Part shown: piece after piece, positions 23,320-32,562 of the stretch | Numbering within the stretch: position 1 is the stretch's first letter | Layout: each line of letters begins with the position of its first letter | From: an uncultured Campylobacter sp. | GTDB lineage: Bacteria; Campylobacterota; Campylobacteria; Campylobacterales; Campylobacteraceae | Direction of reading: 5' to 3' | NCBI RefSeq assembly: GCF_938041645.1 | Contig: NZ_CALIST010000012.1 | Coordinates: 1-39,991, forward strand | Length of the DNA: 39,991 nucleotides | The notes under the pieces: model-generated | The model's database searches: none | What the model was told of the DNA's origin: nothing | The model's input: the letters and a program-made list of their open reading frames with translations, nothing else | Made by a program: the position numbers and the translations under genes

Positions 23320-24520
23320 AATCTCTTATCTCCATCCATTTTTTCGATAAATCCTCATCGCTTTTGATCCAAATTTTATCATAAAATTGATCATATCCTT
23401 CATAAAACTCTCCGTTTTTCCGCTCGATCAGCACATTTAAGGGCACCTTGTGCGAAAGGCGAAATTTATAATTATTCAGCGCCGTTATGTTCTGCAGCAT
23501 CTTTAGCCGCGCCTTCGCCGTTTTGCCGTCTATGCGGTCTTTTAGCGACGCCGAAGCGGTGCCTTGCCGCGGCGAAAAGATAAAGGCGTGCAGATGCGTG
23601 AGCGGAAATTTTTTGAAATTTTCTACCGCTTCGAGCCAAATTTCTTCGCTCTCGCCCGGATGCGCGACGATAAAGTCCGTCCCCAGCGCAAACCCGCGCT
23701 CCGCAAGCTCGCAAAAAAGCTCCAAATCCCTTAGCGCGGAATTTCGGCGGCGCATTATGCTAAGCATCTTTTGTGAAGTGTGCTGAAGCGCGATGTGCAG
23801 ATGCCGCTCCAGCCACGGCTCGGATAAAATTTCGCGAAAGCTCTCATCGATCTGCGAGGGCTCGATACTGCCTAGGCGAATGCGGCGAATTCCGCGGATC
23901 GCGCCCAGCTTTTGAAGCAGCGCGCCGAGGCTCGTGCCTGCGGCTTTGCCGTAGCTTCCGATATTGGTGCCGGTTAGCACGATCTCGCTAAAGCCGTTTG
24001 CGGCAAGGCTCGCCGCCTCTTTTAAGATCGCGTCTTCAGAGCTGCTGCGCGAGCGGCCGCGCACGGATGGGATTATGCAGTAGCTGCAGTTAAAATCGCA
24101 CCCCTCTTGAATTTTAATAAAGGCCTTGGTGTGATCCTCGTAGTCGCTTACCAGGTTTTTTTCGACGCCGTCAAGACCTCCGATATCGTAAAATTTCGAC
24201 TCCGAGCCTAAAAACTCGTCGATCTTCTCCTTTTGCGACATTCCAAACACGCCGAAGACTGCGCCGTTTTTATACAGCTCCTCGCCGCGCGATACCGCGC
24301 CGCAGCCGGTTAGCAATATTTTTTTGCCGAGGCGGTTCATCTTATTTACGTAGTTTCGCACGTCTGCGTCAGCGCCGTTCGTAACAGTGCAGGAGTTTAT
24401 CACGACGACGTCTGCGCCCTGCTCGTCATGCGTGATCTCGCCCGATTTGAGGTTGCTTTTAATAAGCTGCGTGTCGTAGATATTTGTGCGACACCCGAAC
24501 GTTTTAAAATAAATTTTCAA
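23288..24520 (-). CDS. mtaB: tRNA t6A37 methylthiotransferase
   Basis: A 410-residue radical SAM methylthiotransferase that converts t6A37 to ms2t6A in ANN-reading tRNAs. The N-terminal domain has the three cluster cysteines C10 (FKTFGCRTN), C44 (INSCTVT) and C73 (LTGCGAV). The radical SAM site C141-x3-C145-x2-C148 lies in EGCDFNCSYCIIPSVRGR. The GCRTN form and the VRGRSRS loop favour the MtaB branch over MiaB and RimO. The usual C-terminal TRAM domain is short or absent; the C-terminal part ends in a beta-rich region NVLIERKNGEFYEGY. Its ATG overlaps the mscS-type gene's stop by 4 bases, and its 3' end overlaps the FtsH-like gene. Confidence 0.92.
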   Translation of the reverse strand: MKIYFKTFGCRTNIYDTQLIKSNLKSGEITHDEQGADVVVINSCTVTNGADADVRNYVNKMNRLGKKILLTGCGAVSRGEELYKNGAVFGVFGMSQKEKIDEFLGSESKFYDIGGLDGVEKNLVSDYEDHTKAFIKIQEGCDFNCSYCIIPSVRGRSRSSSEDAILKEAASLAANGFSEIVLTGTNIGSYGKAAGTSLGALLQKLGAIRGIRRIRLGSIEPSQIDESFREILSEPWLERHLHIALQHTSQKMLSIMRRRNSALRDLELFCELAERGFALGTDFIVAHPGESEEIWLEAVENFKKFPLTHLHAFIFSPRQGTASASLKDRIDGKTAKARLKMLQNITALNNYKFRLSHKVPLNVLIERKNGEFYEGYDQFYDKIWIKSDEDLSKKWMEIRDYEVKFDGNFA

Positions 24521-26223
24521 ATTTCGCTCCCGGATCCGCTTCCTGTAGCAAAGCCTGCGCCCTGCGCCGCTGTGTTTAAATTTTGTGAGCCTTGCTGCTC
24601 GAAGCTGAGATCTTGCGCCATGAAATTTCCGCCCGCCGCCGCGTAGTTTTTGCCGTTAAAAAGCGTGTAAGCAGGATAGGCGATCTTGATATCAGGCTCG
24701 CTTCTTAGCGCGTCTAAAATTTCAGCCGAGATGTTGCTGCGAAGCCCGAGCGTCGCGTAAGAGTTCGTCATATACCAAACCGAAATTTCAATGCCGTATG
24801 GCTCAAAAAAGCTGAAAATTCTAGGCTCGACGTTTGGATTTTTGATACTGTATTGCGAGCGAAGCTTGCCCATCTGCTTTTTGGCGATGTCGGTGTAGCC
24901 CTTAGAATACTTCCGCACGATGTTTTTTACGAGATACATCGCCTTTTTATGGTTGCTATCAAATGTTAAAAGTATGCTGATGCCGTCCCAGACGGTCTTA
25001 AGCCCGCTATGGGTGTAGTTTGAGATAAGATCAGTAAAAATATAATTATTCGGTATGAAAATTACCCTGCCCGCGCGTTTATTTTCTCTCCACGTAGTCA
25101 TAGTAACGTCCTCAAAAATCGTCATCCTAAGCACCGAAATATCGATGATATCGCCTACGTAGGTCTCGCCGTTTTTATGCACCCTGATGCGATCTCCCAC
25201 GCGAAAGCTGCCGCCGAGCACGATCGTAAGCCAGCCTAAGGAGCTCATAAACATATCTTTCATCGCAATCGCAAGACCTGCCGAGGCAAAGCCAAGAACC
25301 GTCACGAAGTGCGTCATATTCTCGATGTAAGAAAAGAGCAGTATCAGCGCAATCAGCGTGAAATTTAAAACGTTGATAGCTTTATTTACGATATAAAAAT
25401 TCTCGTCGTTTTTGATATATTTTTTCGCCACCACTTTGCAGAAAAACGACAGCGCGATGACTACGAGTATCCATACGGCGATGTTTCCCGCGCGCTTGAC
25501 CTGCGCTTTTATATCGGCGGTCTGCACGGCGATTTGAGAGTTGATCTTCTTTTCATAAACGTCGTATGTAGTCTGTGCGATCTCATATGCGGAGCTAAAC
25601 TCGCTAAGCTCGTAATCTAAGCTTTTAAGCTCCGCCACGGCACTTGCGTCCGTACCCACCTGCATCAAACGCTCATATAGCGCCCTTTTTGCTTCAAGTT
25701 TATCGATTAAAATTTTGATATTTTCGATAGCATTTTTCTGCTCCATCTTTTGAGCTTGCAAATTTCTAATCGTAGAAAAACCGGAAATTATCGAAAAAGG
25801 ATTTGTAATGCGCGCGGGCTCAGGAGTTTCGGGCATCGCGATGATATCTAAAAACGGGGATTTTTCATACTCTTTTAGCAGTATGAGCTGCTCTTTTACG
25901 GCGCGAAGTCTTTTCTGAATATCTGCGATCTTATCGGTGTCGGCGCTCTTTTTTAGCTCCGCTTCGAGCTGGTTGGATTGCTTTTGTAAATTTTGATAGC
26001 CGATAAAATTTGAAAAGCGCGAAATCCAGATATTATTTTTGATCTCATCGTCTATCGCTTTTATTTGAGCTTTTAAAGATGAGGCGAGCTCCGTGCTTTG
26101 CGTCTGATTTTTATCGTTTTGAGGCACGCCGGAGCCGATCTGCGCACTCGGATTTGCAGCCGTGAAATTTCCCTCGCAAAAACCAAGGCTAAAAATCAAA
26201 AAAACGGCTAGGATTATTTTCAT
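24517..26223 (-). CDS. MscS-family mechanosensitive channel with extended N-terminal domain
   Basis: A 568-residue inner-membrane protein. A cleavable signal peptide (MKIILAVFLIFSLGFCEG) precedes a long periplasmic coiled-coil domain (about 45-235, rich in Lys, Glu and Gln). Several membrane helices follow from about 248. The MscS pore region is GFASAGLAIAMKDMFMSSLG, then WLTIVLGGSFRVGDRIRV and the beta domain YVGDIIDISVLRMTIFEDV. The C-terminus is Gly/Ala/Ser-rich and variable. It would open under membrane tension to release solutes. It overlaps aroB by 4 bases and mtaB by 4 bases, inside the conserved aroB-mscS-mtaB-ftsH-like block of Campylobacterota. Confidence 0.93.
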   Translation of the reverse strand: MKIILAVFLIFSLGFCEGNFTAANPSAQIGSGVPQNDKNQTQSTELASSLKAQIKAIDDEIKNNIWISRFSNFIGYQNLQKQSNQLEAELKKSADTDKIADIQKRLRAVKEQLILLKEYEKSPFLDIIAMPETPEPARITNPFSIISGFSTIRNLQAQKMEQKNAIENIKILIDKLEAKRALYERLMQVGTDASAVAELKSLDYELSEFSSAYEIAQTTYDVYEKKINSQIAVQTADIKAQVKRAGNIAVWILVVIALSFFCKVVAKKYIKNDENFYIVNKAINVLNFTLIALILLFSYIENMTHFVTVLGFASAGLAIAMKDMFMSSLGWLTIVLGGSFRVGDRIRVHKNGETYVGDIIDISVLRMTIFEDVTMTTWRENKRAGRVIFIPNNYIFTDLISNYTHSGLKTVWDGISILLTFDSNHKKAMYLVKNIVRKYSKGYTDIAKKQMGKLRSQYSIKNPNVEPRIFSFFEPYGIEISVWYMTNSYATLGLRSNISAEILDALRSEPDIKIAYPAYTLFNGKNYAAAGGNFMAQDLSFEQQGSQNLNTAAQGAGFATGSGSGSEI

Positions 26224-27251
26224 GCAAACTCTCTTAACGTGGCTATTACCGCGGCTTTGTCTATATCATCGGCAATACTAAATTTACCGATGCCATCTGG
26301 CAGGATAAATTTTATCTTGCCGTTTTCGCTCTTTTTATCGAGAAAAAACAGCTCGTAAAATTCCGCTGCATCCTCTACGTGAAATTTTATCGGAAGTGCG
26401 AATTTTTGAAGCACTTTGCGGATTCGCTCCTCCTGTTCGCCGCTTAGTTTGCCGAGGCGACGCGCTAGCGTATTTGCCATCACCATGCCGATCGCCACAG
26501 CCTCGCCGTGCAAAAATTTTTTATAATTAGTAATTTTTTCTATAGCGTGAGCAAAGGTGTGTCCGTAGTTTAACACTGCACGCACGCCACTTTCGCGCTC
26601 GTCACGCTCTACGACGTTTGCTTTAATCTCCACGCAGCGCGCGATTATATGCGAAATTTCATCGGCGCTTTTTAGATCGTGCGTCTCGAAAAATTTAAAT
26701 AGTTCGCCATCAAAGCATATCGCCATCTTTACAGCCTCCGCAACGCCTGCGGCAAACTCTCGCGCAGGAAGCGTCGATAAAAATTTGCTCTCGCAATAAA
26801 CCGCGCGCGGCTGGTAAAAGGAGCCGATTAAATTTTTGCCGAAGCGATTATTTACGCCCGTCTTGCCGCCGACGCTTGCGTCCACTTGCGCTAGCAGGGT
26901 CGTAGGTATATTAATAAAATCGATGCCGCGTTCATAAATACTCGCGCAAAAGCCCGTTATATCGCTAATAACACCGCCACCAAGAGCGATGAGCGTACTT
27001 TTGCGATCAAGCTTGGAGCTAAAAAGCTGCTCTAAAATTTGCTCCACGCTCGCGGTATTTTTATACTCCTCGCCGTCCGGGATCGTGATGATAAATTTTT
27101 GCTCGCAATCTAGCCGCTGCAGTAAGAAATCAAGCCACAGCCCCCCTACTTTGGGATTTGTAATGATCGCTACCTTGCCTTTGAGTTTGATCTCTTGCAA
27201 TTCGTCGATAAAAACGCTGTATTTTTTGTCTAAATTAAGATCGATTTTCAT
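26220..27251 (-). CDS. aroB: 3-dehydroquinate synthase
   Basis: A 343-residue cytoplasmic enzyme of the shikimate pathway, converting DAHP to 3-dehydroquinate with NAD and a divalent metal. Motifs in order: IPDGEEYKN, ALGGGVISDITGFCASIYERG (the NAD-binding glycine-rich segment), PTTLLAQVDASVGGKTGVN, and the metal-ligand region NYGHTFAHAIE with HGEAVAIGMVMA. Length is typical. It heads an operon of overlapping genes (aroB, mscS-type, mtaB, ftsH-like). It starts at ATG 27251, 43 bases after the stop of the TrkA-like gene. Confidence 0.97.
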   Translation of the reverse strand: MKIDLNLDKKYSVFIDELQEIKLKGKVAIITNPKVGGLWLDFLLQRLDCEQKFIITIPDGEEYKNTASVEQILEQLFSSKLDRKSTLIALGGGVISDITGFCASIYERGIDFINIPTTLLAQVDASVGGKTGVNNRFGKNLIGSFYQPRAVYCESKFLSTLPAREFAAGVAEAVKMAICFDGELFKFFETHDLKSADEISHIIARCVEIKANVVERDERESGVRAVLNYGHTFAHAIEKITNYKKFLHGEAVAIGMVMANTLARRLGKLSGEQEERIRKVLQKFALPIKFHVEDAAEFYELFFLDKKSENGKIKFILPDGIGKFSIADDIDKAAVIATLREFA

Positions 27252-27294
27252 ACGCTAGCCTTTGATTTTTGGGTAATTGTAACATAAATTTCGA

Positions 27295-28713
27295 TTACTT
27301 TTCATACCCGTAATCGCTCGGAACGAAAATTTGATGATTTTTGCCGAGTTTAAAATACATCTGATCCAAATCCTGATTAAAAATCGACGTGAGCTTGCGC
27401 GCCAAAATTCTATCATTAAATGGCACAAATTGTAGCAGATCTCGCTCGCTACCTAGCGCTAAAATCGGATTTTGCCGCTCGCAAGGAATCACGAATAAAC
27501 TCTGCTTAAAAAGCTTCGATAAGCTCACGTAGCTTTGCGCAAACTCGCCTTTTTCGCTCTCGCCGAAAAGATACAAATACACGTCTAGCCCTAGCTGCGA
27601 GCTGATGTCAAAGACGATGCTTGATTCCTCGCGAAGCCGCTCGCCGGCACTTAGCACGACACTTTTACGTACATCTTTTAGCTCGCCTTCACCTAGGCTT
27701 AACACGGGGATTTCAAGCGCTTTAAGTGCCGCTTTTTTTGCCTCGAAAACTCCGCTTGAGCAAACTACCAAGCCTGCTTTATTTTCGCTCACGTCGCGCT
27801 TTAAATTTAATTCGCCCGAGTAATCGATGAGAATTTCAAATTTATCCCGCTCACACAGAGCTTTAAGCTCGCTAAAAGCGTCGTTTAGCAGAGGATTTAA
27901 AATTCGCAGATAAATTTTATGATTTCTAATATGCAAATCCAAAAACTCAAGCGCCCTAACCGTCCTAGCTATCTCGTCACCGCTCATTTTTTTCATATCA
28001 ATTAGCGCGAAAATATTTAGCCCAAACGGCGATGGAAATTGCCCGCTTTGCTTTTTTACTTCAGCAAACACCGCTCGCAGCGCACTAGGCTCACCCACGA
28101 CCAAGATCGTATCATTCGGATATATTCGCGAGCCGGGCGTCGTTACGATGTAATTATTGTGGCGGTAGATCATCGGAATTTGATATTTAGTATTAGAAAG
28201 TGTGCTGATTTTTTTATACGCAAACGAGCTTCCTACGGGCACTTTTACCTCCATTATCTCTCCGCGCCCAAGCCCAATGTTATCAGCAAAAACGGGGCTA
28301 TCTGGCAAAAAACCTATGAAGCGCGAGGAATTTAGCGCAAGAGTGTTTACGATTTTTACGTGAGCTTCATTTTTATTCTCGCGCAAAAGTCCCCAAAAAT
28401 CGGCTGCGTACAGCTCTAAATCGGGAGCGAGCGTCTTTAAATTTTCAAGCGTTACTTTAGTGTCAAATTCATCCTCCATTATCATTATGCAGCGGTCAAA
28501 TTCCTCTTCTGCTAGCACCACGCGCAACCGCTCAATGCTCGTAGGATCAAAAATTTCGACCGAAAAATTTGACTCGTTTTCAAGCTCTGCGGGCACAGCA
28601 TCCGTATTTTTAGCTATGACGCGATATGATCTGATGACATCTTTGATTTTACAAACTTTGGATAAAAAATGGCGCGCAAACTTTCCGCTTGCGATGATTA
28701 AAACTTGTTTCAT
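27295..28713 (-). CDS. TrkA-like nucleotide-binding (RCK) protein
   Basis: A 472-residue soluble protein of the COG3400 type. The N-terminus MKQVLIIASGKFARHFLSKV is a Rossmann-like start, but with SGKFA rather than the canonical GxGxxG. Residues about 165-230 (GRGEIMEVKVPVGSSFAYKK ... PNDTILVVGEPSAL) fit an RCK_C (TrkA-C) ligand-binding domain. The C-terminal half, which I cannot assign further, contains several alpha/beta strands such as GLVVCSSGVFEAKKAALKAL. Such proteins gate or sense K+ transport. No Trk or Ktr membrane subunit is adjacent, so the partner is unknown. ATG 28713 has GGAGAGC upstream. Confidence 0.8.
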   Translation of the reverse strand: MKQVLIIASGKFARHFLSKVCKIKDVIRSYRVIAKNTDAVPAELENESNFSVEIFDPTSIERLRVVLAEEEFDRCIMIMEDEFDTKVTLENLKTLAPDLELYAADFWGLLRENKNEAHVKIVNTLALNSSRFIGFLPDSPVFADNIGLGRGEIMEVKVPVGSSFAYKKISTLSNTKYQIPMIYRHNNYIVTTPGSRIYPNDTILVVGEPSALRAVFAEVKKQSGQFPSPFGLNIFALIDMKKMSGDEIARTVRALEFLDLHIRNHKIYLRILNPLLNDAFSELKALCERDKFEILIDYSGELNLKRDVSENKAGLVVCSSGVFEAKKAALKALEIPVLSLGEGELKDVRKSVVLSAGERLREESSIVFDISSQLGLDVYLYLFGESEKGEFAQSYVSLSKLFKQSLFVIPCERQNPILALGSERDLLQFVPFNDRILARKLTSIFNQDLDQMYFKLGKNHQIFVPSDYGYEK

Positions 28714-28863
28714 TGCTCTCCGTTTCGTGGTTTTGCAAAGATTATAACCAAAAACGGCTAAATTTTAAACCGCGCGCGGATAAATTTTGCGAGCAAGCCG
28801 AGGCGCGGCGACTTAAAAATTTAAAGATCGAAATTTTAAAATCAAGGTTTGAAATTCCAAAAG

Positions 28864-28898
28864 CGAGGCTTAAATTTTAAAATTAAAACCAAGCCTCG
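28864..28898. repeat. Inverted repeat in intergenic DNA
   Basis: A perfect 8-base inverted repeat, CGAGGCTT (28864-28871) and AAGCCTCG (28891-28898), around a 19-base A+T-rich loop. It lies in the 288-base gap between the TrkA-like gene and the TonB-dependent receptor. No T-run of useful length follows on either strand, so its role is unclear; it could be part of the receptor's 3' end structure. Confidence 0.45.
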
Positions 28899-28945
28899 TT
28901 AAATTTAATCTTGCCGCTTAGGGCGATAAAATTTCATAAATTTTA

Positions 28946-28974
28946 AAGCGGCGCTATAACCATTCGCGCCGCTT
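28946..28974 (-). terminator. Probable terminator of the TonB-dependent receptor gene
   Basis: A perfect 9-bp stem, AAGCGGCGC (28946-28954) and GCGCCGCTT (28966-28974), with an 11-base loop, 28 bases past the receptor stop. On the minus strand it is followed by TAAAATTTATG, which is T-containing but not a clean T-run, so efficiency is uncertain. Confidence 0.5.
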
Positions 28975-29001
28975 AAGCAGAAATTTTAAGCCCGCCAGCC
29001 T

Positions 29002-31254
29002 TTAGAATTTCACCTCCGCAGAGAGCATGAAGCTTCTGCTCTCGCCTAGCGTTACGCCGTTTGCCGAGCCTAGTATGCTAGTTACGTTAAGTCCGCCCGC
29101 ACCGTCGGCACTAGCAGGATACATTCCAGCCCAGTATTTTTTGTTAAATACGTTATTTACGTTGAAACGCAGCGTGGTCTTGTCGCCCAAAAGGTGCTCG
29201 CTCGTGTATCTCATGCCAAGATCGGTAACGAAAAAGCTAGGAGTGTGCTGGGTATTTAGATCGTCCAGATACATCTTGCCGGTGTAGTGGAAATTTGTGC
29301 TGATCGCAAGCTTGTTTGTGCCCGGGATCTCGTAATCAAACATCAAATTTGCATTTAGCTTAGGGATTCCGTTTGCGACCTTGCGGTTAGCGCCCTCGAT
29401 GCTTACGTTGTGCATCTTAGGATCGATGTAGGTAAAGCCTCCCAGCACGCTTAAATTTTGCGTAATTCGTCCGCCGCTCATAAACTCAAATCCGCGGTTG
29501 CGCTGCTCGCCGTTTATGCCGTAGCGTCCAGTAGAGCTATTTAGATACGCGATAGGTCTGCGGATATCAAAATACGCTACGCTAAAATCGATCATATCGG
29601 CTACGCGGATCTTAGCGCCGATCTCGTGCTGCTTGGAGCGATACGGCGACGTAGAGGCGACCTCGCCCGCATATGGGCTGCTCGCCGGATAAACATAGGT
29701 AGAGCCCTGCTGTAAGCTATCTGCGTAAGTGTAGTAGATGCTAGCGTCCTCTATCGGATGAAAGATCAAGCTGCCCGCCCAGCTATAGCCCGAATCGCTA
29801 TAGGCCTTAACAAGTCTTTGCTGGCGGGCATTGTAGGATTCCTGTCTCATCCACGCCTTAGATGCGCTTAGCATCACGTCAAATTTATCGTTTATCGTGA
29901 TATCGTCTAACACCGAGACGTTATACATATCCAAAACAGCGTAGTGATACAGCCCACTTCCGCGCCTAGCACCGGTGTAATTTAGAATTTTAGGATCGTA
30001 GATATTGCCTATGGTAGGCGAGGTGTAGTTGGTGCTCGCATTTTTATATCTATCCTGCGTCCAATGGTATCCGTTGGTCTGCACGCTGAAATCATGTTCG
30101 ATATCGCCCGTATTAAACTGCGTGTTTGCCTTAAGATAGCCGCTTGGCAGATCAAATCTATATGCTGCCGTAGCACCGCCGCTGTGTCTGGTTTGATAAT
30201 CGCCCGGCTTTGTATATTGCGGATGTGTGCTAGGCAAGATATAATTTACAACGCCATGAGTATCACGATCGGCGCGCTGAAACTGAAAGCCGCCCTCTAA
30301 ATACCATTTATCGGTAGGCGTAAATTTAAATTTCGCGCTTGCGGTAGTGGTTTTTAGATGCATTCCTCCAAAGCTCTGTCCAAGACCGCGTTTTGAAGAA
30401 TCTACTGCCTTTGGAAGCACCATTCCATCAACGATCTTGCCGTCTTTAACGCCTAAGGCAAACTGCCCCGCAAAGCCCTTGGTATTGTGCTCATAATAGC
30501 TCGCCGCGGTTTCGAACGTTAGATCGCCCGTCGGATAAAATTCCATCGTGATGCTGGCTAAGCGGCGCTGCAAATTTGAGCCCTTTGGCTGTCTGTCGCC
30601 GTTGGATCCATAAAACACCGCGCGGTAGCCGAATTTTTCAAATTTATTCGATAGATCAAGCCCCAGCCCCAGATTGCTTCGCGACATATAATCGCTCCAA
30701 ATTATATACTGATCTTTTACCGGGCGCTTGCGCGTGTAGCTGAAAATCCCGACCGGGTTTTGCGCGCCGTAGAGCGAGCCCGCGACGCCGTTTTGCACTT
30801 GAAAGCTCTCAAACATCGCCATCGGAATCGCCGTCGTCGAAATCGTATAAAAGCCGTCCCAGAAGCTATTGCCTACGACGCTGCCCTCAAAGCCGCGCGT
30901 CTGCGGGCGCCCTACCGTAGCGCCGCCGCGCATCTGAATCTGTGCGGACGGGAAGTATTTGACCGCCTCCTCGTAGCCGGTGACGCCTTGGTGGTTCATA
31001 ATCTCCTTGCTGATCGTGTTGATCTGATAGGGAAGATCCAAAGCGCGCTTACCCACAAGCATGCCTTGCTGCACGTTTTTGCTCAAAAAGCCCTCGTCGA
31101 TGCCGCTCTCGCTGATATTATCGCCGACAGAATTTACCTCGATTACGCCCATATTCTGCGATTTTTCAGGCGCAGAATTACCGCCACTTTGTGCTGCAGC
31201 CAAACTACCGCATAGCAGGCACAAACATGCCGCTAATGAAATTTTAAATTTCAT
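29002..31254 (-). CDS. TonB-dependent siderophore receptor
   Basis: An outer-membrane receptor of about 750 residues that imports a ferric siderophore or similar ligand using TonB energy. I place the start at ATG 31254, which has GAAGGAAAA upstream and gives a signal peptide MKFKISLAACLCLLCGSLAA; an in-frame ATG 63 bases upstream lacks a comparable site. The plug domain includes RALDLPYQINTISKEIMNHQ, then QMRGGATVGRPQTRGFEG and NGVAGSLYGAQNPVGIFSY, patterns of the FhuE/FpvA/FoxA siderophore type. The barrel ends in the terminal Phe expected for outer-membrane insertion (LSAEVKF). No STN signalling domain precedes the plug, so it is transport-only. No ExbB, ExbD or TonB gene lies in the window. 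Ligand unknown. Confidence 0.93.
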   Translation of the reverse strand: MKFKISLAACLCLLCGSLAAAQSGGNSAPEKSQNMGVIEVNSVGDNISESGIDEGFLSKNVQQGMLVGKRALDLPYQINTISKEIMNHQGVTGYEEAVKYFPSAQIQMRGGATVGRPQTRGFEGSVVGNSFWDGFYTISTTAIPMAMFESFQVQNGVAGSLYGAQNPVGIFSYTRKRPVKDQYIIWSDYMSRSNLGLGLDLSNKFEKFGYRAVFYGSNGDRQPKGSNLQRRLASITMEFYPTGDLTFETAASYYEHNTKGFAGQFALGVKDGKIVDGMVLPKAVDSSKRGLGQSFGGMHLKTTTASAKFKFTPTDKWYLEGGFQFQRADRDTHGVVNYILPSTHPQYTKPGDYQTRHSGGATAAYRFDLPSGYLKANTQFNTGDIEHDFSVQTNGYHWTQDRYKNASTNYTSPTIGNIYDPKILNYTGARRGSGLYHYAVLDMYNVSVLDDITINDKFDVMLSASKAWMRQESYNARQQRLVKAYSDSGYSWAGSLIFHPIEDASIYYTYADSLQQGSTYVYPASSPYAGEVASTSPYRSKQHEIGAKIRVADMIDFSVAYFDIRRPIAYLNSSTGRYGINGEQRNRGFEFMSGGRITQNLSVLGGFTYIDPKMHNVSIEGANRKVANGIPKLNANLMFDYEIPGTNKLAISTNFHYTGKMYLDDLNTQHTPSFFVTDLGMRYTSEHLLGDKTTLRFNVNNVFNKKYWAGMYPASADGAGGLNVTSILGSANGVTLGESRSFMLSAEVKF

Positions 31255-31318
31255 CGTTTTCCTTCGTTCCATTATTTTCCCTTCGTTATGGATATATTTA
31301 ATATTATTTTTTAGCATA

Positions 31319-31336
31319 TTAGAAAAATTTTCCTAA
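31319..31336. promoter_or_regulatory. Near-perfect palindrome between divergent genes
   Basis: TTAGAAAAATTTTCCTAA is an 18-base palindrome with one mismatched pair, 65 bases upstream of the TonB receptor start and 146 bases upstream of the divergent yihY-type gene. An operator for an iron-responsive regulator would fit the receptor's role, but the sequence is not a good Fur box and AAATTT words are common here. Confidence 0.3.
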
Positions 31337-31481
31337 ATTTAGACTAAATTCGAGATATAAATTTATATATTTGTAGTTGCATTTCTGCAGTTTAAAATTT
31401 CATAGACGATATACCGCGATACAAAAGAAAAATTGTGCAAATTTATATGAAATTCTAAATTTTTAATGTAAAATCGCCCGT

Positions 31482-32315
31482 ATGAAAAAACTAATACCGG
31501 CGCTTATGCAAGCGCAAAACCGACTCAAAAATTTCTTCCGCCTCTACGATACCGAGCTCATGCACCATGCATCAAGCCTTAGCTTTCACACGATTTTGGC
31601 GCTACTGCCGGTGCTGATGGTCTCGCTTAGCGTCTTTATGCAGCTACCAAGCTTTAAAGGCTACTACGACAAGATTATGGGCTTTATTTTTTCAAACTTC
31701 CTGCCTGCAAATCAAGCGAGCATGGCACACTATATCGAGGAATTTATGGCAAACGGGCTAAGCCTTGGCGTAACGGGCTTTTGCGCAGTGTTAGTTACGT
31801 CGGTGCTGTTTTTCGGAGATTTTGAAGCGATAATTGCGCGCATTTCGCATTCACCCGAGCGAAGCTTTTTTAAGAGCCTAAGCACCTACTGGACGCTGAT
31901 GACGCTCGCTCCTGTGGGGCTTGGAGCATCGTTTTATATCAGCGGCGAGCTTCAGGAGCTACTAAATAAAACCGAGTTTACAAGCTGGATAAATTTGCTT
32001 AAAATTCTACCCTACTTAATCGTTTGGGGGATCTTTGCGATTACTTATGCTACGGCGATCAACCGCGAGATCCGCGCAAAAGCGGTGCTTGCCTCATCGC
32101 TCGTAGCATCGATTTTATGGTGGCTTTCAAGACTGGTTTTTGCGCAATACGTCTTTTATAACAAAACCTATCTTAGCATCTACGGCTCGTTTTCGGTCGC
32201 GCTATTTTTCTTTCTGTGGATCTACATAAGCTGGATTTTCTACCTATACGGCGTGAAATTCTGCGTATTTTTGGACGCTAAATTTAAAAGAGGTGGCGAG
32301 CGCCAAAGCGCCTGA
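31482..32315 (+). CDS. YihY/BrkB-family inner-membrane protein
   Basis: A 277-residue polytopic membrane protein. The N-terminal region DTELMHHASSLSFHTILALLPVLMV matches the family start (a polar residue run before A-x-L-x-Y/F-x-l-xLxP). About six hydrophobic segments follow, with the conserved C-terminal part YVFYNKTYLSIYGSFSVALF and then FLWIYISWIFYLYGVKF, typical of YihY/BrkB proteins. These were once called ribonuclease BN by mistake; recent work links the family to phospholipid transport across the envelope in other bacteria. ATG 31482 lies divergent from the TonB receptor. Length is normal. Confidence 0.92.
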   Translation: MKKLIPALMQAQNRLKNFFRLYDTELMHHASSLSFHTILALLPVLMVSLSVFMQLPSFKGYYDKIMGFIFSNFLPANQASMAHYIEEFMANGLSLGVTGFCAVLVTSVLFFGDFEAIIARISHSPERSFFKSLSTYWTLMTLAPVGLGASFYISGELQELLNKTEFTSWINLLKILPYLIVWGIFAITYATAINREIRAKAVLASSLVASILWWLSRLVFAQYVFYNKTYLSIYGSFSVALFFFLWIYISWIFYLYGVKFCVFLDAKFKRGGERQSA

Positions 32316-32562
32316 ATTGCTGTGCAAGGCTGCATTTTCTATGCTTTTTGGATTAAAGCGTATTTTCTGCATGGGCTAGAAATTTAAATCAAAATTTTAA
32401 AATTCTATCGAAAACGGGCGGGAAGTTTGTCTTTGAATAATCGGCATATGCATAGAAATATAATTTTAAAAATTTAATGAGGTGCGGCAAGGCTGGAATT
32501 TTAATCCCTCGCAAAGCGCCGTTAAGGTAAAATTATGCGCGATTTTAAAACAGGAAAATATT

